From Polytrichum commune (lineage: Eukaryota > Streptophyta > Polytrichopsida > Polytrichales > Polytrichaceae), in assembly GCA_950295325.1 (NCBI GenBank), contig OX485807.1:33386440-33450439 (forward strand): a stretch of 64,000 nt of DNA. The letters run 5' to 3'. Under the pieces are notes generated by a model that saw only the letters and a program-made list of their open reading frames with translations, was not told where the DNA came from and did no database searches. The position numbers were made by a program, and so were the translations under genes. Positions 12,016 through 21,990 of this stretch are shown one piece after another; position 1 is the stretch's first letter, and every line of letters begins with the position of its first letter.

Positions 12016-12122
12016 TGAAAACTACTCAAAACAAAATTGAACCCATTGCATGTGTCCCAAATCCTTAGGGGTTAAGTAAGTGTAGGCGTGCACATAAGTA
12101 CCACCCGCCCCCCCTAGCAAAT

Positions 12123-12325
12123 ACTAGACTAAAGATGGTGTTTAGTGTGCTTACTCTTTGGAGTTACACAATGCTATATATTTTGACTATTGATGTTTTT
12201 ATCCAAGTAGAGTTGTTATTGTTCTATAATGGCCAAACAACCAATTTAACATTTGTTGGCAAAGAGATATAGCATTTAGTAACTCCAACTGAGTAAGTGA
12301 CACTAAATATCATATTTAGTGTAGT
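12123..12325. mobile_element. MITE family 3 copy in left duplication arm
   Basis: Ends ACTAGACTAAAGATGGTG / CATATTTAGTGTAGT with inner GGAGTTACACAATGCTATAT and its inverse. The right-arm copy (52482-52685) keeps a better left end, ACTACACTAAA, so the insertion predates the inverted duplication. Confidence 0.6.
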
Positions 12326-12944
12326 GACATATGATACATATCCATCGTCACTTAAAACTCGGATATATCGACATTTCATCAGAATATTAGGTATTCACTT
12401 TACCACACAATCATTAGATGTTTACCTTAACTGTATGATGAAGCACAATGAACAACACATAATGTCAAGTCCAATCACCATAGCCAGCCTTGATCTTACT
12501 CTTTGGAAGGCACAAACTCATCGCCAATGTCATGCTCCATCGATGATTTGCGCCGAGTCTTTAGTTTGGGTTGCTCCTTGTGAAATCAGAAAGTTTCTTT
12601 CACTGCCAGATGTGAACCACACACTTAGAAATTAAAGTTGACCGAGTCTTCTAGATGTAGCCCAAAATGACTTTAGATTGAATTGATTAAAGAACCCATA
12701 AAACAGAGATGATAGATGAATGGTACACCATGTTTATTGATATTTTCTTGTGAACTTAATGAGGAATAGATGTCTAGAGCACTGCTCGGGAAGAACCGGC
12801 AGTTAGTTGCAGATGAACCGGTTGAGTCTGAGAAATAACCGGTAGAAGTTGGAGACTTCAAGAGAAATACTGATCATTTTAGAGGGATCTATAGAATATG
12901 TCTCAAATGAATAAAGCAAAACTAGAAGATGTCAACATGTAATC

Positions 12945-14182
12945 TGCTGGATTTAAAATCACTAGGATCTTGATTGACTATGTCCAAGAACTTTATGGGC
13001 ACTGGTCTAGAGAGACATGACTCGCATTGAACAAAGTAAAACAACATTGTTGATTGAGTTGATTTGGAGTGGCTTCCTGAAACAAACAGCTACTTGCAAG
13101 AGTGATGTGTTGTCTTGTAAACATGGATAGTTCTAGTTGGCTATCTGACCAAGACCAAACATTGGCTCATTTCAAAGACCATTTTTACATCATCAATCAC
13201 TTGCAACTAGACTCCATTTGAAGAGTGAGTTACTAACACGTTGGTTGTTGTTGTCAAAGTTTGGCCCATTTTAAAGGCCACCCCATAGGGCTTAGCTCAA
13301 GCATTCAAAAGTGTTATTGGGAACTTAAGACAAGCAATAGGAAAAAAAAAAAATCAACTCTTTACGTAGACATGTCTTACTTAGACACCTACTTTTGGTG
13401 CTAATTGGTTCAATGTCCTCCCAAAATATTCATTTTGTATATTATTATAAGGATGATTATAACGGCTCATTGTTTAGGTTAGTCAAAAAGTCAATAGCTC
13501 AACACCCTCTTACAATTACCTATTCTAGGCACACCTATGTGATCACTTGAGAAGATTGCATATATGTTCTTCGGGAAGTTATCACAATTTGAGATTTAGT
13601 CACCTTGATTTCATTCTATGGCATTGAATTCATACAAGATTTGTTAATTGATTGGAATTTTTTCTTAGGATTTATTCCACATTAGAAAAGCTCAACTTTT
13701 TGGAAATAACCATAAATAGACTCATCTATGTTAGCTTCTTAAAGTATGTGGACCTTTTGTGGTCTCTCTTCTTGATCAAACACATGTTTGAGTGGTATAC
13801 AAGGCATGACTCATAGATAAGAATGAATACCAAAAGAAATGTATCACTACATGCTCAAAATAACCTATTCATACTAAATTCAAATTTTAACATTATTGGG
13901 AGGCATAGGATTACTTGAAAAGAAAGAGAATCTCCAATTTTCTCTCTTATAAATTATGCATCTAAACTTCAACCTGAAACTTAAAATATCGATCTTTGGC
14001 TTTTGCAATTGTTGCATGCATTCAAAAGTTGTATGCGGAGTTGAAAGTATCCACAATAGGGCCACATACCTTAGTTCCATTTGAATAGGAGAAGTGAGCA
14101 AGAAGATAATTACTTGGTCATTAGATATACTATAAAAGACATGTAAAAAAACACATAAGAAGGCATCAAAACAATCCACAAC
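12945..14182. other. AT-rich intergenic DNA, no gene seen
   Basis: No supported coding frame, RNA gene or repeat structure between the duplication arm and the MITE at 14183. Confidence 0.4.
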
Positions 14183-14378
14183 CACTACACCATTTATGGT
14201 ACTGAGTGTCACTTACTATTTGCCAAATATCATTTGATTTCTTAGTTGATAACTAACTAGATCTACAATAAAATGTTATAGCACAACATAAGTCCATTGT
14301 AGATCTATAGATCCATTGTAGATAATGTTTATTGTAGATCTAGTTTGCGATCAACAAAGACATCAAATGATATTTACA

Positions 14379-15358
14379 GGGGATTGATATTTCCACACCT
14401 TTTTGCCGGTTCGGTTGCCGTGTCACTGAGGCGTTATATATGATATTCTTCATGGTGCATCCGGACCGTTGATCCACCAAGGCCCATCCAAGGGCCTCAA
14501 TGATCCTAGGTGGCGGTGGGGTGGGGGGCGGGGGTGGTGTTTGCCACCAAGGCGGGGTGGGGCCGTGGGCCTCATGTCTTTTTTGGGGAGGCCGGATTTA
14601 GGGTGGTGTCGGGCCTAGTGGCTAGGCGGGCCCAGTGGCTAGGCCTACTTATTATATAACTAGTTGGTTAGCCTTACTCTACTTACTAAATGACTAGTTG
14701 GTAAGCCTTACTCTACTTACTAAATGACTAGTTGGTTAGCCTTACTCTACTTACTAAATGACTAGTTGGTTAGCCTTACTCTACTTACTAAATAACTAAT
14801 TGATTACCCTTCCTCTACTTACTAAATAACTAGTTGGTTACCAACTAAATATTCGATTTGCTTGACAGTAGGGATGATACATAGATTATGTAATGTAGGT
14901 GACACTAAGTAGGATACAATTATTTACAAATATATATGAATTATTATCAACTAGTTATTTAGTAAGTAGAGGAAGGGTAACCAACTAGTCATTTAGTAAG
15001 TAGAATAAGGCTAACCAACTAGTTATTTAGTAAGTACAGTAAGGGTAACCAACTAGTTATATAATAAGTTGGCCTAGCCACTAGGCCCGCCTAGCCACCA
15101 GGCCCGATACCACCCTAAATCCAACCTCCCCAAAAAAGACATAAGGCCCACGGCCCCACCCCGCCTTGGTGGCAAGCACCACCCCTGCCCCCCACCCCAC
15201 CGCCACCTAGGATCATTGAGGCCCTTGGATGGGCCTTGGTGTATCAACGGTCCGGATGCACCATGAAGAATCTCATATATAGCGCCTCAGTGACACGGCA
15301 ACCGAACCGACAAAAAGGTGTGAATCTAGCCAAAAAAGGTGTGGAAATATCAATCCCC
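14379..15358. mobile_element. Foldback transposon with long inverted arms and 8-bp target duplication
   Basis: 980 bp beginning GGGGATTGATATTTCCACAC and ending with its exact inverse. The arms run about 430-480 bp each and include paired GC-rich blocks (GGTGGGGTGGGG / CCCCACCCCACC) and inverted copies of a 34-bp repeat. It is flanked by TATTTACA at 14371-14378 and 15359-15366, a perfect 8-bp target duplication as in hAT-type insertion. No ORF, so it is non-autonomous. Confidence 0.85.
14655..14850. repeat. 34-bp tandem repeat in the foldback arm
   Basis: About five to six copies of a unit reading ACTAGTTGGTTAGCCTTACT followed by CTACTTACTAAATG. Inverted, more diverged copies occupy about 14945-15065 in the other arm. 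Confidence 0.75.
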
Positions 15359-15500
15359 TATTTACAAACTATAGAACATTAATAGGTTTACTTAGTAAAA
15401 ACTGAAGTAAAATGTTATAGCAGTGCATAACTCCAAATAGAAAGTGACACTAAATACCATGAACTGTGTAGTGTGTCAGATATTATACTAGAAGGGGTTG

Positions 15501-16247
15501 CAAAGTTGTCATAATCAAATTATCCACACAGTTGACAAGAGGATTGAATTTCAAACCCAAGATCTGTTCCCACTGGGTTTTTACCATAAGCCAGCCAGGG
15601 AGAGAATTTGCAGACTTGGCAACCAGCTCAAGCACCTAACTTAGCTCTATCAACAATCTGAGAGTCGTGCGAGTTCATGGAATCCACGCATTTTACATTC
15701 CCAAGCCGTCCATTGAGATGGAAAGAAGTGTCAATGGGAGGATTGAAGCTTTCTACAACTAAGCTTCAGGCCACGAACTAGACCAGAAGGGACCAGAATT
15801 ATCAATCGTTGGAAAGCGTGAAGTGGCGGAGGAGAACCTCAAATGAAACGTGGTTACTGTCACATTGCAAGTTGTCGGAATCAAATTATCCACACAGTGG
15901 ACGAGAGGATTGAATGTCAAACCCAAGATCTGTTCCCACTGGGTTTTAACCAGAAGCCAGCCAAGGAGAAAATTTGCAGACTTGGCAACCAGCTCAAGCA
16001 CCTACTGTAACTTAGCTCTATCAACAATCTGAGAGTCGTGCAAGTTCATGAAATCCACGCATTTTACAATCCCAAGCCGTGCATTGAGATGGAAAGAAGT
16101 GCATGTGAACGGGAGGATTGAAGATTTCTACAACTAAGCTTCAGGCTACGAACTAGACCAGAACGGACCAGAACTATCAATAGTTGGAAAGCGTGAAGTG
16201 GCAGAGGAGAACCTCAAATGAAACGCGGTTACTATGATATTGCAAGC
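15501..16247. repeat. 366-bp tandem duplication
   Basis: Two units of about 366 bp. TATCCACACAGTTGAC at 15521 recurs as TATCCACACAGTGGAC at 15887, and similarity continues to the end of each unit (CCTCAAATGAAACG). Identity looks above 90 percent. A minus-strand frame reads LELVAKSANFLLGWLLVKTQ but I cannot assign it. It may be a duplicated exon. It lies just upstream of the LINE. Confidence 0.75.
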
Positions 16248-16862
16248 TTGATCAATGCAGCCGTAATGTAACAGCAGCCAGGGAGCAGCCACACAGCGGC
16301 AGCAATAACTCTATACCAAACAAACACATGTATATATAGAGGTGCAGACTGGCCTGGTGCCGAGTCCCACCAGGAGGGAGCTTTACAGTTCTAGAGATAC
16401 ACGCTACTGAGTTAGTAACAGCAAGTGAGCTAGTAACAGCAATAAGCAATGGTGAGTTTTTGAAGCTTGGCTTTCACGGAGTCCAGTGTGCGGCTGATGA
16501 GGCACTTCACATGCCACCGATCGTACAGGGGGAGACTAGTTTTCACTTTAGCGGACAGGCTCCCGCGAATCGGCTCGCAGCTAGCGAAGCTTCGACGGTG
16601 AGAACTGAAGCTTGATGCTAAATCAGAAGCGGCTTGAGTCTCTATTCTGAAATAAAACGTGTTCGAATGCTGACGACCTTAACGCCCTCGTCGTTGAGCC
16701 CACAATTTTGGCCCCCCCACCTATTTTGCCGCCTTTGTTATGAGCGCCATGACTACGCAATGTGCATGTAAGCTCTCCCGATCTAGAGGGTGGTGCAATG
16801 ATGGATGGTTACCAAATCTAGATACGGGTTTTTGTTAGTGGAGCTCCTCGTGCCCTCATAGG

Positions 16863-19800
16863 ATGAGCGCCCCAACTGCCGCACCCGGAGCCGCATACTC
16901 AAGCCCGACCACAGCCCTCGGAGACAAACCAAGCAATGACGCTACATCGAAACAACACAGCTACAACAGGAGAAGGCCGGATGCAGATCTGAAAGAACAA
17001 AGATGTACATATGCAGATCCAAAGGAAGGCACAGCAGAATGCGGCTATAGCTGCAACCAGATCTACCTTAGATCGGAAACCCTAGCGGCAGAAACAATCA
17101 ACCAGGACGGCGTGCAACAGACCCGGGAGCAACCCTTCCGCAGACAACCCTGCACACATCGAAGCAGCACCGGAAGCCGGACTGCACTCACCACACCAGC
17201 GGCGACCTCGAAAAGTACTCGGACATACCGACATGGCCAAGATCTCAACCCTGAGCGACTATGGAGAGAAGACACCAAACCAACTACAAGAGGCAGGAGT
17301 ACAAACCAGCACCTTAGGGTTTTATTACTCATCATACAATGGGTGCTCATAAGCACCATAATCCTGTGTGATCACACACACCAGCACATACCCTCCACAC
17401 TGATATGTGCTTGCACATACCACAACACTCTCCCACCAAAACCCCCTAACATATTCTACACACTCAGCTGTCATGCTCTCAGGCCCACCCTAACAACACA
17501 TCCTCCAAAATCCCCTCTCCCAGCCCTCACTAAACATCCCCACTCATTGCTCCCAAGCGCTAACACACTCGCACCTCCCTCGCAGCCCACAAGCGCCCCA
17601 ACCACCGAGAAATCGCCACCAACACCCACAACACACACAGGCACACACACAAAGATTAGTAAAAGCAATGATACTTACCAGCACACAATCACACACACAG
17701 AAATAAACCAAACACCCAATGTAACATTTCAAAGCTTACCTTCCACACAGCCGAGTTGCCACTCCTCGCCCCCTCCCTCGACCAAGAGCCAGATCCACAC
17801 TCACCATCATGCAAAACCCCCTAAAAATCACCACCATTGCACATTCCAGCACACTCACACCCTAAGACCAGACTGCCCTCCCGAAAACACCATTACCCAC
17901 CCCATCTCCGAAAAACGCCACACAAAGATCCAGCGCTTCCTCTGGCCGAAAACAGATGGTCACCCTGACACACAACCCAGATTGCCTCGCCAAGCCCCAC
18001 AAACCTCCTACCATTCTATCTCCAGACGAAGACACACACTCGCCTCCAATACCCAGCACACCTTACCACCGAAAGCAACTCAACCCCCCACCAAAACACA
18101 CAGACAACCCAGCACGAATCCCATCTACAGAAGACGCCACATTAACCCACAACAGATTCGACAAGCCCTCTCCCCGAAATCTGACTGTCACCCACCCAGT
18201 CCTCCTAAAAACACAAGCGCCCTCCTAATCTCTGAACACCGCCACACACCCACCCTCAAATCCCAGCAATACCTCTCCCCCCACAGAGACTCCAAACACC
18301 CAACCCACACTCTTCAACCCTCTCAAATACCCTCGCCCTCAACAATCCTCCTCACTCATCTGCACCATCCCTCTCCACACTCAGCAATCCTCCTCACTCA
18401 TCTGCACCATCCCTCTCCACACTCAACAATCCTCCTCATTCATCTGCACCATCCCTCTCCACACTCAGTACACAAGATGGCCACTACCACCAACCACCAC
18501 ACTCGCAGCAACCCAGGTACCGCACACGACACCAAGACCAGAGCGAGGAGCACTTCGATAACTGGCGCAGGCAGCACAGGTAGATCCCGACGGCCACTTG
18601 CAGGTCAAGGAGAGGACGAGGGAGCAGCACCGCACAAAGGCCGAGATGGGAGCGAGGGAGCGGCTCTGCACCCACCAGGAGCTTCAACGGCAGGGAAGAC
18701 TCGGAGCGGCGAGACTCGGAGGAGACGAGCTCTCATCACCGAGTTTAGTGATGAAGACGAACAGGAGGCATCTGCTCTCCAACCCAACCAACCAGTGCTT
18801 ATAAAGGAGCAAGCTCCCCCCTCAAGCGACTATGACATTGACATGCAGCTTGCTGATGTCTCTCCGGAACACGGAGGAAGCTCACTCCAGCTTTCATCCT
18901 CTCATGATGACCACGCCGACATCCCGAATCAAGCCGCCATTTCCACAACTCGACTTGACGCCATCAACCTAGCCGACGCGACACCCACCAATTCACACAA
19001 GAGCCCAAGGAATGAAGCCTCCACCGACACACAAAATGCCAAGAGAAGAAGGAGTGAGGCCGGGAGGCACACGACAACACTTAACCCAAGCAAGCCTCCA
19101 CACGTGAAGACTAAAGAGTCCATTCCAAGCATTGACATCGTCTCACACATGTGGCTTGGATTCCCCATCCACGAAGCCATTGCAACACAACAAGGCAAGG
19201 AGGTTATCCACGAAACCCGCACCAATGACGAATTCACAAGACTAGGGACCCCCGCACGAGAGATCATCGAATTCAAGACACTTCGAAGAGCGTTTCCGCA
19301 TGTACCGCAAACTCACTATCCGAATGAGAGGCCGGATGCGGTTCCCGGCAACCACCTCCACTTCACCCAAATCCCAAAGTTAGAAAAAGTTGACCCAACA
19401 ACCGGCCTATCCGAGGGCTTTCATATCACCATTCGATATGATTTTGGTTTCAAAAACATGACTAGGCAAGAGGCGAGGGGAGCGTGTTTGGAGCGGCTCC
19501 GCCACATGGGCATCACCTTAGGTACCACGTACTCCAACCCCATAGACATTGGTCTAAATGCCGTCACCAAAAATTGGGCGGGCTTCATCAAAGTGCATCT
19601 ACAACAACCACATAAAGATGGCATCGCACTCCTCAAAGGTAGCCGAGCGTTCGTAATGGAGTTGGAGAATGGCGAAATAGTCATTGGCAAGATAGAGAAG
19701 GGGTACGAGCTAGTAATAAAGGCCCGGAATTTACGCTTATACATCAAAGGTGAGACACTCCGTCATGAACACGCTTTTCACATTTTTGAAGAAATTGTGC

Positions 19801-20747
19801 AAGAAAGTTACTATACCGGGCGACAACACGAATTCATGGGCCTCACCAAACCGGTCATAGATAAAACCTTCGCTTTCCTAACTCTTACCACGGAGGAAGC
19901 CCGGGACATCGTACTCAAAGAGGGTCTCACTTTCAAGCATGAGAAGTTACAAGTAAGTGTTACTCATGACCGAGGGGCCGGTAACCCATCGGAGTTACGG
20001 ATAAGTTTAACCTTAGTTGCCAACAACTTACCACAACGTGAGTCTCAAACATCGATCATAAGGGCCATCAAGCATCTAGTCGGGGCGGACAACGTTGTGG
20101 GCGTGAGCTTTGGCAACAACCACTCCAACACCGACAAACAATCCGGATGGTGCCATATACAGTGTCTAAACGCCGCGGTCTACACCGAATGGCTTCATAA
20201 GTCCACATTCATCCTAGGAAGGAGGATAGACTTCATCCCTCACCACGGGAGCATAGATGGCACGGACCCCAACAACATGGCGATCCGGCTAGCCCAAGCA
20301 CCCGCGAGAGAAGCAATTGCGGAAAAGATCCAAGCCATGAGCAATGTCACAAACTTACACCCTACTCTCACCGAGAAGCATCTTACCAAGACAATGAAGG
20401 AGTTAGAGGAGAAATTGGATGAAAAGTTCGGAACGCTCACCACCAACATCAACGCACACACGGACCGCCGACTTGAAGCAACCACGGCCACGCTCACACA
20501 CCACACCAACAACCTCCAAGCTCTTTTTGGTACCATTGCACATGAGTTTCAACAATCTAACCTAAGGATGCAAAGTCTAATTAACGGCCTATCCGCCGCC
20601 GCACCGGACCTCTTACAAAGGACCGCTCTACCTCCACTACCACATGGCCTCAATATGACCGCACCACCTCTACCCCTACAAGCCCCCCCGGGCTTCCACG
20701 GTCACCCATCAATGCATCATCAAGACCCTAGCTCATTCCATGGATAG
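16863..20747 (+). CDS. LINE ORF1 protein (nucleic-acid-binding, 1294 aa)
   Basis: Starts at ATG 16863. Roughly residues 1-600 are low-complexity, rich in Pro, Thr, His and Ser, and include a 14-aa tandem repeat (LLTHLHHPSPHS). Residues about 580-720 are charged (RRRALITEFSDEDEQEAS). Residues about 850-1130 look folded, with blocks such as GEIVIGKIEKGYELVIKARN and TFAFLTLTTEEARDIVL, which I infer to be RRM-like. A coiled coil follows at about 1165-1210 (MKELEEKLDEKFGTL), then a Pro-rich tail. No CCHC knuckle was seen. LINE ORF1 proteins bind their own RNA as chaperones. The stop overlaps the next ATG (ATGGATAG at 20740), suggesting coupled translation of ORF2. Confidence 0.75.
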   Translation: MSAPTAAPGAAYSSPTTALGDKPSNDATSKQHSYNRRRPDADLKEQRCTYADPKEGTAECGYSCNQIYLRSETLAAETINQDGVQQTREQPFRRQPCTHRSSTGSRTALTTPAATSKSTRTYRHGQDLNPERLWREDTKPTTRGRSTNQHLRVLLLIIQWVLISTIILCDHTHQHIPSTLICACTYHNTLPPKPPNIFYTLSCHALRPTLTTHPPKSPLPALTKHPHSLLPSANTLAPPSQPTSAPTTEKSPPTPTTHTGTHTKISKSNDTYQHTITHTEINQTPNVTFQSLPSTQPSCHSSPPPSTKSQIHTHHHAKPPKNHHHCTFQHTHTLRPDCPPENTITHPISEKRHTKIQRFLWPKTDGHPDTQPRLPRQAPQTSYHSISRRRHTLASNTQHTLPPKATQPPTKTHRQPSTNPIYRRRHINPQQIRQALSPKSDCHPPSPPKNTSALLISEHRHTPTLKSQQYLSPHRDSKHPTHTLQPSQIPSPSTILLTHLHHPSPHSAILLTHLHHPSPHSTILLIHLHHPSPHSVHKMATTTNHHTRSNPGTAHDTKTRARSTSITGAGSTGRSRRPLAGQGEDEGAAPHKGRDGSEGAALHPPGASTAGKTRSGETRRRRALITEFSDEDEQEASALQPNQPVLIKEQAPPSSDYDIDMQLADVSPEHGGSSLQLSSSHDDHADIPNQAAISTTRLDAINLADATPTNSHKSPRNEASTDTQNAKRRRSEAGRHTTTLNPSKPPHVKTKESIPSIDIVSHMWLGFPIHEAIATQQGKEVIHETRTNDEFTRLGTPAREIIEFKTLRRAFPHVPQTHYPNERPDAVPGNHLHFTQIPKLEKVDPTTGLSEGFHITIRYDFGFKNMTRQEARGACLERLRHMGITLGTTYSNPIDIGLNAVTKNWAGFIKVHLQQPHKDGIALLKGSRAFVMELENGEIVIGKIEKGYELVIKARNLRLYIKGETLRHEHAFHIFEEIVQESYYTGRQHEFMGLTKPVIDKTFAFLTLTTEEARDIVLKEGLTFKHEKLQVSVTHDRGAGNPSELRISLTLVANNLPQRESQTSIIRAIKHLVGADNVVGVSFGNNHSNTDKQSGWCHIQCLNAAVYTEWLHKSTFILGRRIDFIPHHGSIDGTDPNNMAIRLAQAPAREAIAEKIQAMSNVTNLHPTLTEKHLTKTMKELEEKLDEKFGTLTTNINAHTDRRLEATTATLTHHTNNLQALFGTIAHEFQQSNLRMQSLINGLSAAAPDLLQRTALPPLPHGLNMTAPPLPLQAPPGFHGHPSMHHQDPSSFHG
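18338..18463. repeat. 42-bp tandem repeat (three units) inside LINE ORF1
   Basis: Units begin at 18338, 18380 and 18422, each close to CTCAACAATCCTCCTCACTC then ATCTGCACCATCCC. The length is a multiple of three, so it adds 14-residue copies without breaking the frame. Confidence 0.9.
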
Positions 20748-21555
20748 TGACCATATAAGATACCACCAATGGCCCCTACTACTTATTTGTTGTATTTTTT
20801 CTTTTCTATATAATAAAGAGTTCACAACTTTGGCTCACATACTCTTCCCATACACAATCACATACAAAGCCTTGTCCACCAAGAGACATACGTACATACT
20901 ACTAACTACATTCCTCATCATCACACTATACGCCCACAATAACCCCCCAATCCCACAACACATAGCATCTCCAACTAGTATCACAAAACACTTGGAACAC
21001 ACAATCCATAAAGGTACCACTACCCCCCACCACCAAATCCACACTTCTACTTATAACATACAAAGTCATACTCAATACATAGTCATAAGAAAGCCTCCCA
21101 TACCAAACACACCAATCCATAACATAAGTAGTATAGGCTACATCTACCAAATAACACACTTACATCTTTAAAACCCAAAAAGCAAAACCATACACTACTA
21201 CACGTGGAATAATTCTACAATTATCCTCCTTTGTGGTGATATACAACCTAACCCGGGCCCACTCTCACATATCAACAAAAACCTCCTCCGGGAATACATT
21301 CAAAGACAAGCACAATACTCTATACTCAACACAACCACACTCAAAAACCAATACGCACAATTAGAAGAAATATTCCCCCTCCTCATCACTACCATGTTTG
21401 CCTACACCAACCCACTAAATTTATACAACACCCCACAATCCATAAAATACACCACCAATATCACTCATACAACCCATAAACCAAATTCCTACCTTCCCCA
21501 CTACATATCACACTACATTGCCAAGCAAACCCCCCCTTCCACCCACACACTCCAA
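20740..21555 (+). pseudogene. Displaced 5' part of LINE ORF2 with first 2A-like copy
   Basis: A frame opening at ATG 20740, overlapping the ORF1 stop by 8 nt, begins with a hydrophobic stretch (PLLLICCIFSFLYN) and runs to a TAA at 21169. Beyond that stop the same frame stays open to about 21555 and encodes TWNNSTIILLCGDIQPNPGP. This is a diverged copy of the TWNNSTILLLCGDIHPNPGP segment near the start of intact ORF2 (21578 on). The offset between copies is 436 bp, which is not a multiple of three, so the duplication moved the original ORF2 start out of frame. I infer that ORF2 once began at 20740. Confidence 0.65.
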
Positions 21556-21990
21556 TAACAAGACCTACATAGGCCACATGCTCTACCTAACACACCTACA
21601 CCACAAAACCATAAAAATCAAAAACACACAACACTACACTTGGAACAACTCCACTATCCTCCTTCTATGTGGAGACATACACCCCAATCCGGGCCCACCC
21701 TTGCACAACAACAAACTACCCTACGAATACACACAACGACAAAAGCAATACTTCATCCCCACCACAACCACACTCAAAGCCCGATATGCCCACCTGGAAA
21801 AATTATTCACACCACACTTAACCCACGGAAACCATAGTAATCCTAACCAAGCATTGAGTCATCTACAAAGGCACCAAGTAACATTGTCAAAATACCCAAT
21901 CCACCACCAAATATATGCCCTCATCATAACATATAGCCCCCTACCACAAACATGCAACCAACAACTGGCGGGTGACATAGACCCACATTG
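21125..21990. repeat. 436-bp tandem duplication around the LINE 2A-like motif
   Basis: First unit about 21125-21560, second from about 21561. Shared landmarks include ACACTACACTTGGAACAACT against ACTACTACACGTGGAATAAT and the NPGP codons at about 21251 and 21687. The two copies have diverged clearly at the nucleotide level yet still encode similar peptides. Confidence 0.75.

Larger units (their letters stand above)
11527..12944 (+). repeat. Left arm of a 1.4 kb inverted duplication (partner 51864-53280)
   Basis: 1418 bp matching the reverse complement of 51864-53280 at high identity. Shared features include two identical ORF shadows, a (AC)n run (12001-12015), a MITE (12123-12325), and the block ending ACTAGAAGATGTCAACATGT. 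The outer edge falls at an exon-intron boundary and the inner edge at GTCAACATGTAATC. No target duplication or terminal structure was seen, so this looks like a segmental inverted duplication rather than transposon ends. Confidence 0.85.
14183..15473. mobile_element. MITE family 3 copy interrupted by a foldback element
   Basis: Left end CACTACACCATTTATGGTAC then TGAGTGTCAC, right end GTGACACTAAATACCATGAA then CTGTGTAGTG, with the family signature AAAATGTTATAGCA near both sides. Without the nested 980 bp insertion and its 8 bp duplication the element would be about 303 bp. The CACTA-type tip suggests mobilisation by a CACTA transposase. Confidence 0.6.

Noticed and set aside
12297-12635. 112-aa ORF present in both duplication arms
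   Set aside because: Its presence twice is due to the inverted duplication, it begins in a MITE, and no domain is recognisable.
17063-20536. Many minus-strand ORFs opposite LINE ORF1
   Set aside because: Shadows caused by the A/C-rich sense strand, which lacks stop codons in the complement. No protein-like motifs.
21578-21700. Virus-derived segment suggested by the NPGP 2A motif
   Set aside because: The downstream domains are APE endonuclease, RT and RNase H of a LINE. 2A-like motifs are known from such elements.
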